A stretch of DNA of 16,728 bases from SIG603 sp964369225 (GCA_964369225.1 CAYJER010000046.1:1-16728); one strand, 5' to 3'; shown: positions 1 through 8,003, counted from the first letter of the stretch. Notes: generated by a model from the letters alone, not told the origin. Translations and numbers: made by a program.

Positions 1-40
1 ATATTTGGAGCCTATTTTCTTTTTTATTTGTCACCTATCA

Positions 41-70
41 ATTGTATCATAACATATCAAGCAAATACAA
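41..70 (-). promoter_or_regulatory. Possible promoter reading left, out of the window
   Basis: On the minus strand, a -35-like TTGTAT (65-70) is followed after 18 bp by TACAAT (41-46), which is preceded by TGA (an extended -10). It lies downstream of the terminator of the URO-D gene at 177-1412, so it would start a new transcript for a gene beyond the left edge. No coding sequence is visible in 1-111. Chance matches are common in DNA this AT-rich, so this is a weak call. Confidence 0.3.
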
Positions 71-111
71 AAACTTAATATTTTGTCAAATTTAATTAGA
101 ACAATTCATAC

Positions 112-153
112 AAAAAAAGGCTCTAATACCGTATAATCATACAGTTTAGAACC
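112..153 (-). terminator. Rho-independent terminator of the URO-D-like gene
   Basis: On the minus strand a long stem forms between 139-153 and 119-134 with a four-base loop (135-138), one bulged base and two G-U pairs. The outer part pairs GGTTCTAA with TTAGAGCC. A run of seven T residues (118-112) follows directly. It lies 24 bases after the stop codon of the minus-strand gene ending at 177, the expected place for its terminator. Confidence 0.85.
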
Positions 154-176
154 AAATTTTATTCAATTTGTTAAAA

Positions 177-1412
177 TTAGTAGCTATTTACCATCTCCAT
201 AGCTATTTTTTCCCACTCAAATATATTTTCTGGTCTCTTGCCACAAGTGCTAATATCTTTAAGTGTTAATTCAAAAGAACAAGAATTAGCCTTGCAAGCA
301 TCTAATATTGTCTTAAGTTCTTTTCTTAAAACGTCATGCTCTAAAGAAGATACCGCAACTGACGCAGGATTCGGCTTACTTGCTATAGCATATTTTTTAC
401 CAATAATCTCTGCCGCTACATTTACATCTGCCCACGGAGTAATTGAAATTTTTCTAAGGTTAGGTATTTTTTCAACTATGTCAATTTTCTTATCAAGTGG
501 TTCACAGCAACCATAATATACTTTTGAGCAAGCGCCTACTGTTCTCTTCATATACTCAATGTCGTACTCATCGTGCATGCCCTTGCCAACAGAGGCAAAT
601 ATTTGTGCAGCTCCTCTTCCCCATACATTGTTTCTTGTTAAGTTTTCACCGTTCTTAGCCTTTTCAATATCACTACAAAGTGTAGATGTGCAATGAAGAT
701 GAAGTGGATCATTATCAAATAAACTTAGCTCCTCATATTGAGCTAAGGCACTTTCTTTTAGCTGTGTCAAACGTTCTACTAACTCATGGCAAAACTCTGG
801 TCTGTCAACTAAATCAACTAATAAAGGAGTAACTCCACGCAGTCTTGAGATTAAATCCCACGTAACAACACCAAAATAAGGAATACCAGAAAGCCTTACT
901 GGTATAATGTCTCCTACTGCCTCAGCTAATTTTTGATATCTTGCCATTGTCTCTTCTTTTTTATATGTAACCACTACATCTTTAATCAGTTTAACAGAGT
1001 CATCATCTTCAAATTGGTCAACATACTCATGCGCAACAATATTATTTTTGTCGTCTTCTGTAGCTAAAATCTCCTCTTTAACATCTACACCCATGCTACT
1101 GTGTTCAATAATTTTCTCAACACTTAAAAATGGTTGTACTATCATATCGGCTGGGCAATGTTTAAACTTATACAAAGTTTTTCTGATATTGTCCTCTACA
1201 CTTCTAAAAAATGGGTCTTCACATTTTAGAGTAAGTGAGCCATCAAAGTTCATTTCGCTCCATGGAATTTCATCAATTAGCACTACAGGTCGAATCATTT
1301 TTAGGTCGTTTACTGCTGTGTGTAGCTGTCTGCTTCTAGCGTTTCTTTCAGCTTGAGATGCTTCAAAATAGTCTTGAGCCAATGCTCTTAAAATTTTAAC
1401 ATCGTTATTCAT
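177..1412 (-). CDS. URO-D superfamily protein, not HemE; possible methyltransferase
   Basis: This 411-residue soluble protein has the general character of the uroporphyrinogen decarboxylase / MtaA-MetE methyltransferase fold; I recognise it at superfamily level only. Candidate metal ligands are HLHC at residues 238-241 with a nearby Cys in TLCSDI, GCCEP at 301-305 (C302, C303), and C390 in STCG near the C terminus. A His-x-Cys, a middle Glu or Cys and a late Cys recall the zinc site of cobalamin-independent methionine synthase and of methanogen MtaA/MtbA proteins. It is longer than typical HemE (about 350 residues), and no heme genes surround it. There is no signal peptide or membrane segment, so it is probably cytoplasmic. 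The start is ATG 1412, with a purine-rich GAAAGAAG about 8 bases upstream. It is transcribed divergently from the GH31 gene and ends at its own terminator. The substrate is unknown. Confidence 0.75.
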   Translation of the reverse strand: MNNDVKILRALAQDYFEASQAERNARSRQLHTAVNDLKMIRPVVLIDEIPWSEMNFDGSLTLKCEDPFFRSVEDNIRKTLYKFKHCPADMIVQPFLSVEKIIEHSSMGVDVKEEILATEDDKNNIVAHEYVDQFEDDDSVKLIKDVVVTYKKEETMARYQKLAEAVGDIIPVRLSGIPYFGVVTWDLISRLRGVTPLLVDLVDRPEFCHELVERLTQLKESALAQYEELSLFDNDPLHLHCTSTLCSDIEKAKNGENLTRNNVWGRGAAQIFASVGKGMHDEYDIEYMKRTVGACSKVYYGCCEPLDKKIDIVEKIPNLRKISITPWADVNVAAEIIGKKYAIASKPNPASVAVSSLEHDVLRKELKTILDACKANSCSFELTLKDISTCGKRPENIFEWEKIAMEMVNSY

Positions 1413-1430
1413 AATTTTTTCTTCTTTCTA

Positions 1431-1459
1431 TTGATTTTTTTATTTTAATGTTGTATACT
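1431..1459 (+). promoter_or_regulatory. Promoter of the GH31 gene (plus strand)
   Basis: TTGATT (1431-1436), a 17-bp spacer and TATACT (1454-1459) make a good sigma-A promoter. The start would fall near 1466, giving a leader of about 60 bases. The ribosome site AGGAG (1514-1518) sits 7 bases before ATG 1526. The two start points of this divergent pair lie only a few bases apart. Confidence 0.6.
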
Positions 1460-1477
1460 AACTTTAACTTTTAGGGT

Positions 1478-1506
1478 ATTATAGCACACAAAAATAAGAA
1501 AAGCAA
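1478..1506 (-). promoter_or_regulatory. Promoter of the URO-D-like gene (minus strand)
   Basis: On the minus strand TTGCTT (1501-1506) is separated by exactly 17 bp from TATAAT (1478-1483), and TGC just before the hexamer makes an extended -10. Transcription would start near 1471, giving a leader of about 60 bases before ATG 1412. The -35 overlaps the DNA just upstream of the ribosome site of the divergent GH31 gene. Confidence 0.65.
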
Positions 1507-1525
1507 TATTAAAAGGAGAAATATT

Positions 1526-3871
1526 ATGCTTAATGCAAAAATTAAAAAATTATGCAAAATTCACACAGTCGAACGTATTGAAAACGCATTGTTTATTCGT
1601 TCAGATCTAGGAATTTTAAAGCTTAAACCACAAAGTGAAAACATTGTAAGAGTAACTTACACTCAACTAGATAAACTAGAAGAATTTCTAGGAATTGGTA
1701 TACTAAAAGAGAATGATTTTAGTGACTGGAGTTTTTCAGATGACGAGAATTTCGTTAAACTTACAACAAGCAAATTGACTGTAGAAGTCAACAAGGCAAC
1801 TGCAAGCATCAAGTATTACGACAATTCTGGCAAGTTACTTCTTTCAGAAAGAGATCGTGACAGCCGTGAACTTGGCGAATTTGACTCTTACAAAACAGTT
1901 GTTGACGAAAGTACAAAAATTGAAGAGATTGATACTCCTGATGGCAAAAAGAGAAGTATTAAAGAGACTAACACTATCTTTGACAGAAAACTTTACAGAA
2001 CAAGACTTAATCTTGAATTTACAGATGACGAAAAAATTTACGGTTTGGGTCAATTTGAAGAAGGTGCCTTAAACTTAAGAGGCACTACACAATATCTTCA
2101 TCAGGCAAACCTTAAAATACCTGTTCCTATGCTCCTTTCAACTAATGGATATGGAATGTTATTCTCAACAGGTAGCACAGCTATTTTCAGTGACACAAAA
2201 TGCGGTACATATTTCTACACAGATGCAGACATAGCAATGGATTTCTATTTTATTGCAGGCGATAATTTCGACAAGCTTGTAAGTGGCTACAGATTTTTAA
2301 CAGGAAAAGCCAGCATGCTTCCTCTTTGGGCATTCGGATTTATGCAGTCTCAAGAAAGATATGAAACAGGAGCAGAAATGCTAGAAATAGCAAAAGGCTA
2401 TAGAGACAGAAACATAGGAATAGACACAATTATTTTAGACTGGCACTCATGGGCTGGAGACGGTTGGGGACAAAAAACATTTGACTTAGAGAGATTTCCA
2501 AACCCTACAAAGATGATAGATGATCTACATGACATGGATGTAAAATTCATGCTTTCTATTTGGCCTAACATGCGATATGGCACTGAAAACCACAAAGAAT
2601 TTACAGATAAAAACTTATTCTTACCAGCTAGTGAAGTGTACGACGCATTCAATGAAGATGCACGCAAACTATATTGGAAGCAAACTGAAGAGGGCTTATT
2701 TAAGCACGGAATTGACTCTTGGTGGTGTGACTCAAGCGAGCCTAGCACTCCTGAATGGGGAAGTCAGTTTAAGGCGCAATCTGCAATAATGCACTCAAAC
2801 TACTTTAATACAATGTCAAAATTTATGACAGCCGAAAACGTAAATGGCTATCCACTAGTTCACGCACAGGCAATATACGAGGGTCAAAGATCTTGTTGCG
2901 AATGCAAAAGAGTTACAAATCTTACTAGAGCTGCATTTACTGGCGCACAAAGATACGGAACTATCTTTTGGAGCGGTGACACAATGGCTAGCTGGGACAC
3001 AATGAAAAAGCAAATCACAGCCGGTCTTAATTTCTGTGCTGCTGGTATTCCATATTGGACACTTGATATAGGTGCTTTCTTTGTTAAAAAGGCTGAAAAC
3101 TGGTTCTGGAACGGCGATTATACAGAGGGTCTTGACGATTTAGGCTATAGAGAGTTGTTTACTCGTTGGTATCAATTCGGTGCATTCTTACCAATATTTA
3201 GAAGTCACGGAACAGATGTTAGACGTGAAATGTGGCTTTTTGATGATGAAGAAAATCATATGTTCTATGATGCAATGGTAGAGGCAAACAAGCTAAGATA
3301 TTCACTATTACCTTACATCTATTCACTAGCAGGAAAAATTCACCTAGAAGACTACACAATGATGAGACTTTTAGCGTTTGACTTTGCAAACGATGAAAAA
3401 GCATGCGAATCAACAGACTCATATATGTTTGGTGACAGCTTTTTAGTTTGCCCTGTTACAGAGCCAATGTACTACAATGCTAATTCTACAAAAATAGAAA
3501 ACCCACAAAGATTTAAAGAAGTTTATCTCCCAAAATCTTGTGGATGGTATGATTTCTATAGTGGTAAATTCTACGAGGGCGGCCAAACTATAAGTGTAGA
3601 GCTTACTCTTAACCAAATGCCACTATTTGTAAAAGCTGGTAGCATTATTCCAATGACTAACCCATTACAAAGCACAGCCGAGCTTAAAAATGCCGAGATT
3701 ACAGTTCATGTTTATAAAGGCAAGGATTGCAGTTTCAATCTTTATCAAGATAGCGGTGATGGCTACGATTACGAAAAAGGCGACTACAGCATGACAAAAT
3801 TCACATGGGACGACAAATCTTCAAAGCTAACTGTTTCAGACGATAAAGAATATAAAGTAGTTATCGTTTAA
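1526..3871 (+). CDS. GH31 family alpha-glycosidase (alpha-xylosidase or alpha-glucosidase)
   Basis: This is a 781-residue retaining alpha-glycosidase of family GH31, an (alpha/beta)8 enzyme that hydrolyses terminal alpha-linked glucose or xylose. The N-terminal beta-sandwich spans roughly residues 1-250. The barrel then carries LPLWAFGFMQSQERY, the nucleophile in DSWWCDSSEP (D402), and the acid/base in FWSGD (D485). IPYWTLDIG and FGAFLPIFRSHG are further conserved GH31 segments, and beta-rich C-terminal domains follow. The YEGQR and WW-C-D context resembles bacterial alpha-xylosidases more than yeast-type maltases, but specificity cannot be fixed from sequence. There is no signal peptide, so it should act in the cytoplasm on imported oligosaccharides. 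A Cys cluster (C457, C458, C460) just before the acid/base is unusual. It is monocistronic, with its own promoter and terminator, and no sugar transporter is visible nearby. Confidence 0.92.
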   Translation: MLNAKIKKLCKIHTVERIENALFIRSDLGILKLKPQSENIVRVTYTQLDKLEEFLGIGILKENDFSDWSFSDDENFVKLTTSKLTVEVNKATASIKYYDNSGKLLLSERDRDSRELGEFDSYKTVVDESTKIEEIDTPDGKKRSIKETNTIFDRKLYRTRLNLEFTDDEKIYGLGQFEEGALNLRGTTQYLHQANLKIPVPMLLSTNGYGMLFSTGSTAIFSDTKCGTYFYTDADIAMDFYFIAGDNFDKLVSGYRFLTGKASMLPLWAFGFMQSQERYETGAEMLEIAKGYRDRNIGIDTIILDWHSWAGDGWGQKTFDLERFPNPTKMIDDLHDMDVKFMLSIWPNMRYGTENHKEFTDKNLFLPASEVYDAFNEDARKLYWKQTEEGLFKHGIDSWWCDSSEPSTPEWGSQFKAQSAIMHSNYFNTMSKFMTAENVNGYPLVHAQAIYEGQRSCCECKRVTNLTRAAFTGAQRYGTIFWSGDTMASWDTMKKQITAGLNFCAAGIPYWTLDIGAFFVKKAENWFWNGDYTEGLDDLGYRELFTRWYQFGAFLPIFRSHGTDVRREMWLFDDEENHMFYDAMVEANKLRYSLLPYIYSLAGKIHLEDYTMMRLLAFDFANDEKACESTDSYMFGDSFLVCPVTEPMYYNANSTKIENPQRFKEVYLPKSCGWYDFYSGKFYEGGQTISVELTLNQMPLFVKAGSIIPMTNPLQSTAELKNAEITVHVYKGKDCSFNLYQDSGDGYDYEKGDYSMTKFTWDDKSSKLTVSDDKEYKVVIV

Positions 3872-3889
3872 CCACTTTAATACTCATTT

Positions 3890-3926
3890 AGGGAAAACAC
3901 TCAACAGGGTTTTCCCTATTTTTTTC
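3890..3926 (+). terminator. Rho-independent terminator after the GH31 gene
   Basis: AGGGAAAAC (3890-3898) pairs perfectly with GTTTTCCCT (3909-3917) across a ten-base loop, and ATTTTTTTCC follows. It starts 18 bases past the GH31 stop codon. The stem has no suitable T-run for the opposite strand, so it acts in the plus direction. Confidence 0.92.
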
Positions 3927-4092
3927 CTAAAACCCTAAACACTCTACTATTATTATTACAATCTCAAATAATATATTTAATGCGTCTACACTACTGCAAG
4001 TCTCACAAATCTCACAGATTCTAAGTCTCATTTCAGCATTTACTTACAAAAAACCTCAGCGTAAAAAGACAGTAAATTCACTCTTAATACCT

Positions 4093-4131
4093 TATAATAA
4101 TTTATATCTTAATGTATAAAGATAAGGAAGG
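4093..4131 (+). promoter_or_regulatory. spoIIE upstream region: -10 box and start-deciding ribosome site
   Basis: A TATAAT hexamer lies at 4093-4098, but no good -35 stands 17 bp upstream. This fits an activator-dependent promoter: B. subtilis spoIIE needs Spo0A and has an abnormal spacer. I see no exact TGTCGAA Spo0A box between 3928 and 4130. The ribosome site AAGGAAGG (4124-4131) overlaps the GTG at 4131, so it cannot serve that codon, but it stands 8 bases from TTG 4140. Translation therefore most likely starts at TTG 4140. Confidence 0.5.
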
Positions 4132-4139
4132 TGTTAAAT

Positions 4140-6458
4140 TTGGAATTTAAAACATTTTTAGGATTTTTTCAAAAAATCCAAAACTTAATCTCTAAAGAAA
4201 TAGCAGTAAAGATAATTTTCTTTTTGGCTCATTTCTTAATTTCACTTGTAACTACTCAGGCGGTTGCATTTGGGAAATACGCCCCATTCTCTATAGCATT
4301 TGTTGCAGCAGTACCTAAAAACATGCTAATTGTATCTGCATTAGGCTCTGCAATAGGCTATTTACTGCCTAGTCCTGCATATCTGCCATTTAGATACATT
4401 ATTGTACTTGGAACAGTAGCAGCACTTAGATGGGCGTTAGCAGAACTTAAGAAACTAAACAACAACGACTTTTTCGCACCCACAATCGCATTTGTGCCAC
4501 TTTGTGCAACAGGTGTAATTCTAGCTCTAATAAACAATTCAGCAGCCCCAACACTGGCACTTTACTTAGCCGAAAGCTTTTTAGCAGCTGGCTCAGCATT
4601 TTTCTTTAATAAAGGCATTACCATATTCACAAAACGTCGTTATAGAATGAAACTTGACAATGTAGGAATTGCAAGTTTATCTGTTGCATTTGCTATAGTC
4701 ATTCTATCTTTAAGCGAAATTGAAATTTTAACTATATCCATCGGAAGAATACTTATGGTTCTATTTATTTTAATATCAGCCAGAGCTGGCTCTATAGCCG
4801 GTGGAGCTATTTCTGGAGTATCTGCCGGCGCAATAAGCGGATTATCTAGTTTAGGTCTTTCATATTTATCTGGTGCTTACGGTTTAGGTGGACTAATGGC
4901 TGGAATTTTCTCCTCAAATAAATTTTTGTCTACAATCGCATTTATAGTAGCTCACGGCGTGGCATCATTACAGATAAGCGACATGACAAACGTGTTTGAC
5001 TCTGTAGTAGAAGTAGCAATTGCTTCTGTCATTTTTATGGTTTTACCCGAAACTAATATTTTCAAGGAGTTTTTCAACCTTAAAAAAGATAGTTACTCTG
5101 AAAACTCTATGAAGAGCAATATTATAATGAAACTTAATCATAGCTCAAGGGCATTACTTGGAGTTTCACAAACAGTAACCGAAATTTCAGAAAAACTAAC
5201 TAACAGCACAAGCGCTAACGTGACACAGGTTTACAATAAATCAGCCGCTGAAATATGCGCCGCTTGTGGAATGAGGGCATTGTGTTGGAGCAAAAATAAA
5301 GATGAAACCATTAAATATTTCTGTGAACTTACCGCTCCACTTAAGTCAAAAGACAAACTTGAAAACAATGACTTTAACGAAAAATTCAGAAAAAGATGTA
5401 ACCGTGTAGGAGAAATGCGTGAAAGCATAAATAAGTATTATCGCTTATTCCTAGCGAAACAACGTGAAGAAATAAGAATGGCAAATTTTAGAGACATAGC
5501 TGGCGAACAGTTTAAGGTAACCTCTGCAATGCTTACAGACATGGCAAACGACGTTTCACAGTATGAAGGCTTCGACGATGAAATCAGTGAAAAAGTAGAG
5601 CTTGTATTTAGGAAATTCGAGATTTACTCCTATGAAATTTCATCAAGACGAGACAACCACGGCAAAATTATAATTGAATGCGAGATAGACCGAGAGGACA
5701 AGTCTAAAATCAACAAAGTTAAACTTACTCGTGAAATTTCAAGGGCATGTGGAAAAGCTTTCTCTGCCCCATGTATCAGCCTAGCCGAAAACACTTGCAA
5801 GATAACCATGTGTCAAAAATCTGTGCTTGAAGTCTCTGTTGGATTAGCTCAAAGCTCTGCCGATAAACTTTGTGGTGACAGTGTATCAACTTTTTATGAC
5901 GGACAAGGTAAATATATTTCAATAATTTGTGACGGAATGGGCACAGGTGGACTAGCCGCCGTGGATGGAACTATGGCTTCTACTGTCATGGAGTCTCTTT
6001 TAAAGGCTGGCATGGGCTATGACACTGCACTAAGGCTTATAAATTCTGCATTAATGGCAAAAAGCGAGGATGAAACCCTAGCAACTGTTGACATAGCTAC
6101 ACTAGATCTATTCAGCGGTATATGTGAGTTTAGAAAAGCAGGAGCCGCCTTAAGCGTAATAAGAAGAGGTAAGAAAGTCATTTTCATAGAGAAAAATTCT
6201 CTTCCAATAGGAATAGTTCAAGATGTAAAGTTTGACATGAGTTCTGAAACTCTAAAGGTTGGCGATATTATATGCCTTGTTTCAGACGGCGTAACCGCAT
6301 TAGGACAAGACTGGCTTGAAGAAACTGTATTTAATTTTATGGATACCGACCCAAATATACTAGCAAAAGACATTGTAGGATACGCTAAACGCAACAGAAA
6401 CGACGGCCACAGCGACGACATCACCGCACTGGTTATTATGGTTACAGATAATTTATAA
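4140..6458 (+). CDS. spoIIE: Stage II sporulation protein E, SpoIIE phosphatase
   Basis: This membrane PP2C-type serine phosphatase dephosphorylates the anti-anti-sigma factor SpoIIAA, releasing sigma-F in the forespore; in Bacillus it also binds FtsZ at the polar septum. From TTG 4140 it is 772 residues, slightly shorter than the 827 of B. subtilis. Residues 1 to about 310 are very hydrophobic, with many membrane segments. A linker follows with the conserved cysteines of EICAACGMRALCW. The C-terminal phosphatase domain has GDS, CDGMGTGGLA (D598), VSDGV (D716) and HSDDIT (D759, D760), matching PP2C metal-binding positions. GTG 4131 is in frame but lies on the ribosome site, so TTG is preferred. 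It stands alone, without the tilS-hpt-ftsH neighbours often found after it in Clostridia, and it converges with metK. It implies that the organism can sporulate. Confidence 0.96.
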   Translation: MEFKTFLGFFQKIQNLISKEIAVKIIFFLAHFLISLVTTQAVAFGKYAPFSIAFVAAVPKNMLIVSALGSAIGYLLPSPAYLPFRYIIVLGTVAALRWALAELKKLNNNDFFAPTIAFVPLCATGVILALINNSAAPTLALYLAESFLAAGSAFFFNKGITIFTKRRYRMKLDNVGIASLSVAFAIVILSLSEIEILTISIGRILMVLFILISARAGSIAGGAISGVSAGAISGLSSLGLSYLSGAYGLGGLMAGIFSSNKFLSTIAFIVAHGVASLQISDMTNVFDSVVEVAIASVIFMVLPETNIFKEFFNLKKDSYSENSMKSNIIMKLNHSSRALLGVSQTVTEISEKLTNSTSANVTQVYNKSAAEICAACGMRALCWSKNKDETIKYFCELTAPLKSKDKLENNDFNEKFRKRCNRVGEMRESINKYYRLFLAKQREEIRMANFRDIAGEQFKVTSAMLTDMANDVSQYEGFDDEISEKVELVFRKFEIYSYEISSRRDNHGKIIIECEIDREDKSKINKVKLTREISRACGKAFSAPCISLAENTCKITMCQKSVLEVSVGLAQSSADKLCGDSVSTFYDGQGKYISIICDGMGTGGLAAVDGTMASTVMESLLKAGMGYDTALRLINSALMAKSEDETLATVDIATLDLFSGICEFRKAGAALSVIRRGKKVIFIEKNSLPIGIVQDVKFDMSSETLKVGDIICLVSDGVTALGQDWLEETVFNFMDTDPNILAKDIVGYAKRNRNDGHSDDITALVIMVTDNL

Positions 6459-6520
6459 CTTAGGCATTTGATTCAATTCTTCTCAAGAAATTTTGATTAG
6501 CAACTTCATCAATAATTAAT

Positions 6521-6574
6521 AAAAAAACGCTGTCGCAAAAGGTTAAACCTCTTAGCGACAGCTATATTTTTATA
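6521..6574. terminator. Bidirectional terminator between spoIIE and metK
   Basis: GCTGTCGC (6529-6536) pairs perfectly with GCGACAGC (6555-6562), and the loop holds a second short stem of AGGTT and AACCT. A run of A (6521-6527) flanks it on the left, giving U residues on the minus transcript, and TATATTTTTATATT flanks it on the right for the plus transcript. It lies between the two convergent stop codons (6458 and 6575) and can end both messages. Confidence 0.9.
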
Positions 6575-7759
6575 TTAGTTAAAGTATGCCTTAATCTCTT
6601 CAACTTTATCTGTTTTTTCCCAATTAACACCTAAGTCCTCACGTCCCATATGTCCATAGGCTGCAAGTTTTCTATAAATAGGGTTTTTAAGTTCTAGTGT
6701 CTTGATAATACACGCTGGTCTTAAGTCGAATATAGCATTTACTGCTTCTGCTAATTTAGCGTTGTCGTATTTTCCTGTGCCGAAAGTCTCAACCATAATT
6801 GAAACAGGGTGAGCCACACCAATAGCATATGAAAGTTGAATTTCGCATTTCTTAGCAAGTCCAGCAGCTACAATGTTTTTAGCTACATATCTAGCTGCAT
6901 AAGCTGCTGATCTATCAACCTTAGTTGGGTCTTTTCCAGAGAAAGCACCGCCGCCGTGTCTGCCATAGCCACCGTAAGTATCAACAATAATTTTTCTGCC
7001 TGTAAGACCGCTATCGCCAACTGGTCCACCAATAACAAATCTACCTGTAGGGTTAATAAAGAACTTTGTGTTCTCGTCTATTAAATCTTCTGGAATAATC
7101 TTTTTTACAACATGGTTTATCATGTCTTTTCTAATTTGGCTTACTGATACATCCTCGTCATGTTGAGTTGAGATAACAACTGTATCAATTCTCTTAACTT
7201 CATCACCATCGTACTCAACTGTAACTTGAGTTTTGCCGTCTGGTCTTAAATATTTAAGAGTTCCATTTTTTCTAACCTTTGTAAGTCTCTTAGCTAATTT
7301 ATGTGAAAGTGAAATTGCAAGAGGCATGTATTCAGCTGTTTCATCACAAGCATAACCAAACATCATTCCTTGATCGCCTGCACCTATTAGGTCATTTTCG
7401 TCTACAGCTTGCCCGTTTTGGCTCTCGTAAGACTTATTAACACCCAATGCAATATCTGCTGATTGAACATCTATCGAAGACAACACAGCACAGTTATTTC
7501 CGTTAAAGCCACACTCACCGTTATCATAACCGATATCAATAAGCACCTCTCTTGCAATAGAGCTAATATCTACATAACAACTTGTTGAAATTTCGCCCAT
7601 AACATGTACAACACCTGTTGTAGCTGTAACTTCACAAGCAACATGAGCCTCTTTATCTTGCTCTAAGATAGCATCTAAAACAGCGTCAGAAATTTGGTCG
7701 CAAACTTTATCAGGATGCCCCTCTGTTACTGATTCAGATGTAAATAAATATTTTGACAT
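6575..7759 (-). CDS. metK: S-adenosylmethionine synthetase (methionine adenosyltransferase)
   Basis: MetK joins methionine and ATP to make SAM, releasing phosphate and pyrophosphate; it is cytoplasmic and usually a tetramer. From ATG 7759 the protein is 394 residues, normal for the family. Signatures are TEGHPDKVCDQISDAVLD near the N terminus (H15 contacts ATP phosphates), GAGDQGMMFGYA from residue 126, and GGGAFSGKDPTKVDRSAAY from residue 269, including the catalytic-loop Lys and Asp. An in-frame TTG at 7789 would add ten residues (MCGKNDKVIK) with no relation to the family, and has no ribosome site. ATG 7759 has AAGG (7768-7771) 8 bases upstream. Expression is controlled by the SAM-I riboswitch at 7876-8003, so the product feeds back on its own synthesis. 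It converges with spoIIE. Confidence 0.98.
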   Translation of the reverse strand: MSKYLFTSESVTEGHPDKVCDQISDAVLDAILEQDKEAHVACEVTATTGVVHVMGEISTSCYVDISSIAREVLIDIGYDNGECGFNGNNCAVLSSIDVQSADIALGVNKSYESQNGQAVDENDLIGAGDQGMMFGYACDETAEYMPLAISLSHKLAKRLTKVRKNGTLKYLRPDGKTQVTVEYDGDEVKRIDTVVISTQHDEDVSVSQIRKDMINHVVKKIIPEDLIDENTKFFINPTGRFVIGGPVGDSGLTGRKIIVDTYGGYGRHGGGAFSGKDPTKVDRSAAYAARYVAKNIVAAGLAKKCEIQLSYAIGVAHPVSIMVETFGTGKYDNAKLAEAVNAIFDLRPACIIKTLELKNPIYRKLAAYGHMGREDLGVNWEKTDKVEEIKAYFN

Positions 7760-7763
7760 TTTT

Positions 7764-7821
7764 ATGACCTTGTCATTTTTGCCGCACAAAATGCGATAAA
7801 AATTTCGGGATTATTCCCCCG
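7764..7821 (-). promoter_or_regulatory. Structured metK leader downstream of the riboswitch
   Basis: About 110 bases separate the riboswitch terminator from ATG 7759. Three inverted repeats lie there: CGGG/CCCG (7806-7809 and 7818-7821), a longer stem of ATTTTT-CGCA with TGCG-AAAAAT (7775-7803, 2x2 internal loop), and ATGAC/GTCAT (7764-7776) whose three-base loop lies within the AAGG ribosome site. The second and third overlap by two bases and could compete. A second, translational level of control is possible but unproven. Confidence 0.4.
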
Positions 7822-7870
7822 TGACTGTCCTTTCTCTTTTATTTTTCAAACTTTTTCCTTCTTTCATAAA

Positions 7871-7899
7871 ATAAAAATCCCCCATAAAAATGGAGGATT
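7871..7899 (-). terminator. SAM-controlled intrinsic terminator of the metK riboswitch
   Basis: On the minus strand AATCCTCCA pairs with TGGGGGATT (7876-7899, one G-U pair, six-base loop) and runs into TTTTTATTTT. The alternative antiterminator pairs GAGGAT (the 3' P1 strand of the aptamer) with ATCCTC of the terminator's first arm. SAM binding locks P1, frees the terminator arm and stops transcription. Confidence 0.93.
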
Positions 7900-7908
7900 A
7901 TAATTATC

Positions 7909-8003
7909 CTCATCTTTCGGTAAAACCGCAGGATTTAGCACCTTTCCTTAAGGTTAGGTTGCTGAGCTTCAACGGGCCTGTCCCCTCCACTACTCTTGAT
8001 AAG
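7909..8003 (-). ncRNA. SAM-I riboswitch aptamer (S-box leader)
   Basis: Read on the minus strand this is a complete S-box aptamer of about 95 bases. P1 pairs CTTATC with GATGAG. The conserved blocks CAAGAG, GGAGGG, GGCCCG-TGAAGC-CAGCAACC (P2 with its kink turn and pseudoknot loop), GGTGCTAAATCCTGC and AGATGAG occur in order. P3 is the AACCTTAAGG region. The family senses SAM and turns off downstream methionine and SAM genes, here metK, through the adjoining terminator. Arrangement and gene context are both canonical. Confidence 0.97.

Noticed and set aside
7760..7789. In-frame TTG at 7789 as metK start
   Set aside because: The extra ten residues are unlike any MetK, lie in hairpin DNA and lack a ribosome site; ATG 7759 gives the standard N terminus.
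7815..7868. 18-codon leader peptide (ATG at 7868, MKEGKSLKNKRE...) in the metK leader
   Set aside because: It has no well-spaced ribosome site and contains no methionine run or other regulatory codons; the riboswitch already explains control.
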